This document shows positions 36,425 through 36,751 of a stretch of 36,751 nucleotides of DNA, one piece after another; the stretch's first letter is position 1, and each line of letters opens with the position of its first letter. This stretch comes from Methylobacterium sp. J-026. GTDB taxonomy: Bacteria > Pseudomonadota > Alphaproteobacteria > Rhizobiales > Beijerinckiaceae. The stretch is from contig NZ_JAKSYC010000060.1 of assembly GCF_022829585.1 (NCBI RefSeq), positions 1-36,751 on the forward strand. Direction: 5' to 3'. The notes below the pieces were generated by a model. That model was not told the origin of the DNA and searched no databases. It was given only the letters and a program-made list of their open reading frames with translations. The position numbers and the translations under genes were made by a program.

Positions 36425-36643
36425 ATGACGAGTTTGCCTCCGCCGCAGCCCCTGGATTGGACCGGACAGCGCGTGCTGATCACCGGCGGGGTCGGGTTCG
36501 TCGGCTCCAACCTCGCCCGCCGGCCCGTCGATGCGGGCCGGCAAGTCACCTGTTTCGGCGCGTTCGTGCCCCACGACGAGGCGGAGCTGTTCAAGCTCGA
36601 CGGTTACCTCCGCCGAGCCAGGACTTCCGGCCGGCGCGGGTGA
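36425..36643 (+). pseudogene. Truncated NAD-dependent epimerase/dehydratase
   Basis: Only the N-terminal 72 residues of a short-chain sugar-nucleotide epimerase/dehydratase remain. The NAD-binding motif is intact (RVLITGGVGFVGSNLARR, the GxxGxxG fingerprint), followed by a DAGRQVT strand and a LFKLDGYL segment, and then a stop at 36641-36643 where about 250 residues should follow. The next bases in a different frame read AILDFATDALRALR and end at 36717, so a frameshift or deletion near 36610-36640 is likely. LARRPVDAG where relatives have LARRLVEAG also suggests relaxed selection. It is unlikely to be functional. Confidence 0.65.
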
Positions 36644-36751
36644 ACGCCATCCTGGATTTCGCCACCGACGCGTTGCGGGCTCTGCGAGTCCTTCGACCGA
36701 ACGAGGGCGAGGAATAACCCCCGGGCGCGCCGCGCATACTGACCAAAACAG

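Noticed and set aside
28888..36751. Direct repeat of the tRNA-Gln 3' end marking an integrated element
   Set aside because: No second copy of the GTTCGAATCC...CCA segment was found by eye in the rest of the window.

Overview
The window reads as chromosomal DNA of a very GC-rich alphaproteobacterium. The families present (YcjF-like membrane protein, alphaproteobacterial YihY and RraA types, a cobalamin-dependent MetH beside metF, dispersed palindromic intergenic repeats) fit Methylobacterium or a close relative in the Rhizobiales. This assignment is inference from gene content and composition, not from a marker gene.

Region by region. (1) 1-7260 is mostly housekeeping: a palindromic repeat, a YcjF/TIGR01620-like membrane protein, a small unknown protein, an RBBP9-type hydrolase and a UV-damage endonuclease in one minus-strand unit, a YihY/BrkB membrane protein, MsrB, a degenerate CYTH-domain protein with a Pro/Ala-rich tail and a clear Rho-independent terminator, and an L,D-transpeptidase. 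(2) 7500-9800 is a coupled pair, a DctA-type dicarboxylate transporter and a ROK sugar kinase, whose stop and start codons share a base. (3) 9801-11930 holds a strikingly AT-rich leader and a full-length HypX/HoxX protein with no other hydrogenase gene in view. (4) 11998-19323 carries a bestrophin-like protein and then a methionine-cycle block: an ArsR-methyltransferase fusion regulator whose start codon lies inside a 20-bp palindrome, metF, a small coiled-coil protein and metH. (5) 19349-28752 is a catabolic locus around a GntR regulator. One arm (minus) encodes an RraA-like protein, an MFS transporter, an IlvD/Edd dehydratase and an exported SMP-30 lactonase. The other (plus) encodes a ThDP enzyme and a ketoglutarate-semialdehyde-type dehydrogenase. 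The same 11-bp motif precedes both arms. (6) 28813-36751 starts with tRNA-Gln(UUG) and continues with surface-glycan genes (three glycosyltransferases, one fused to a methyltransferase-like domain, and a separate methyltransferase), an unknown protein, a gene-poor stretch and a broken epimerase fragment. It looks like an accessory region placed next to a tRNA gene.

How they work together. The methionine block makes methyl-tetrahydrofolate (MetF) and uses it to remethylate homocysteine (MetH), probably under the linked ArsR-type regulator. The catabolic locus probably imports an aldonic or aldaric acid, or its lactone, dehydrates it and oxidises the product toward 2-oxoglutarate. The usual second dehydratase is not visible, and an RraA-type aldolase or decarboxylase and a ThDP enzyme are present instead. 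No CRISPR array, intact prophage, transposase or rRNA was seen.
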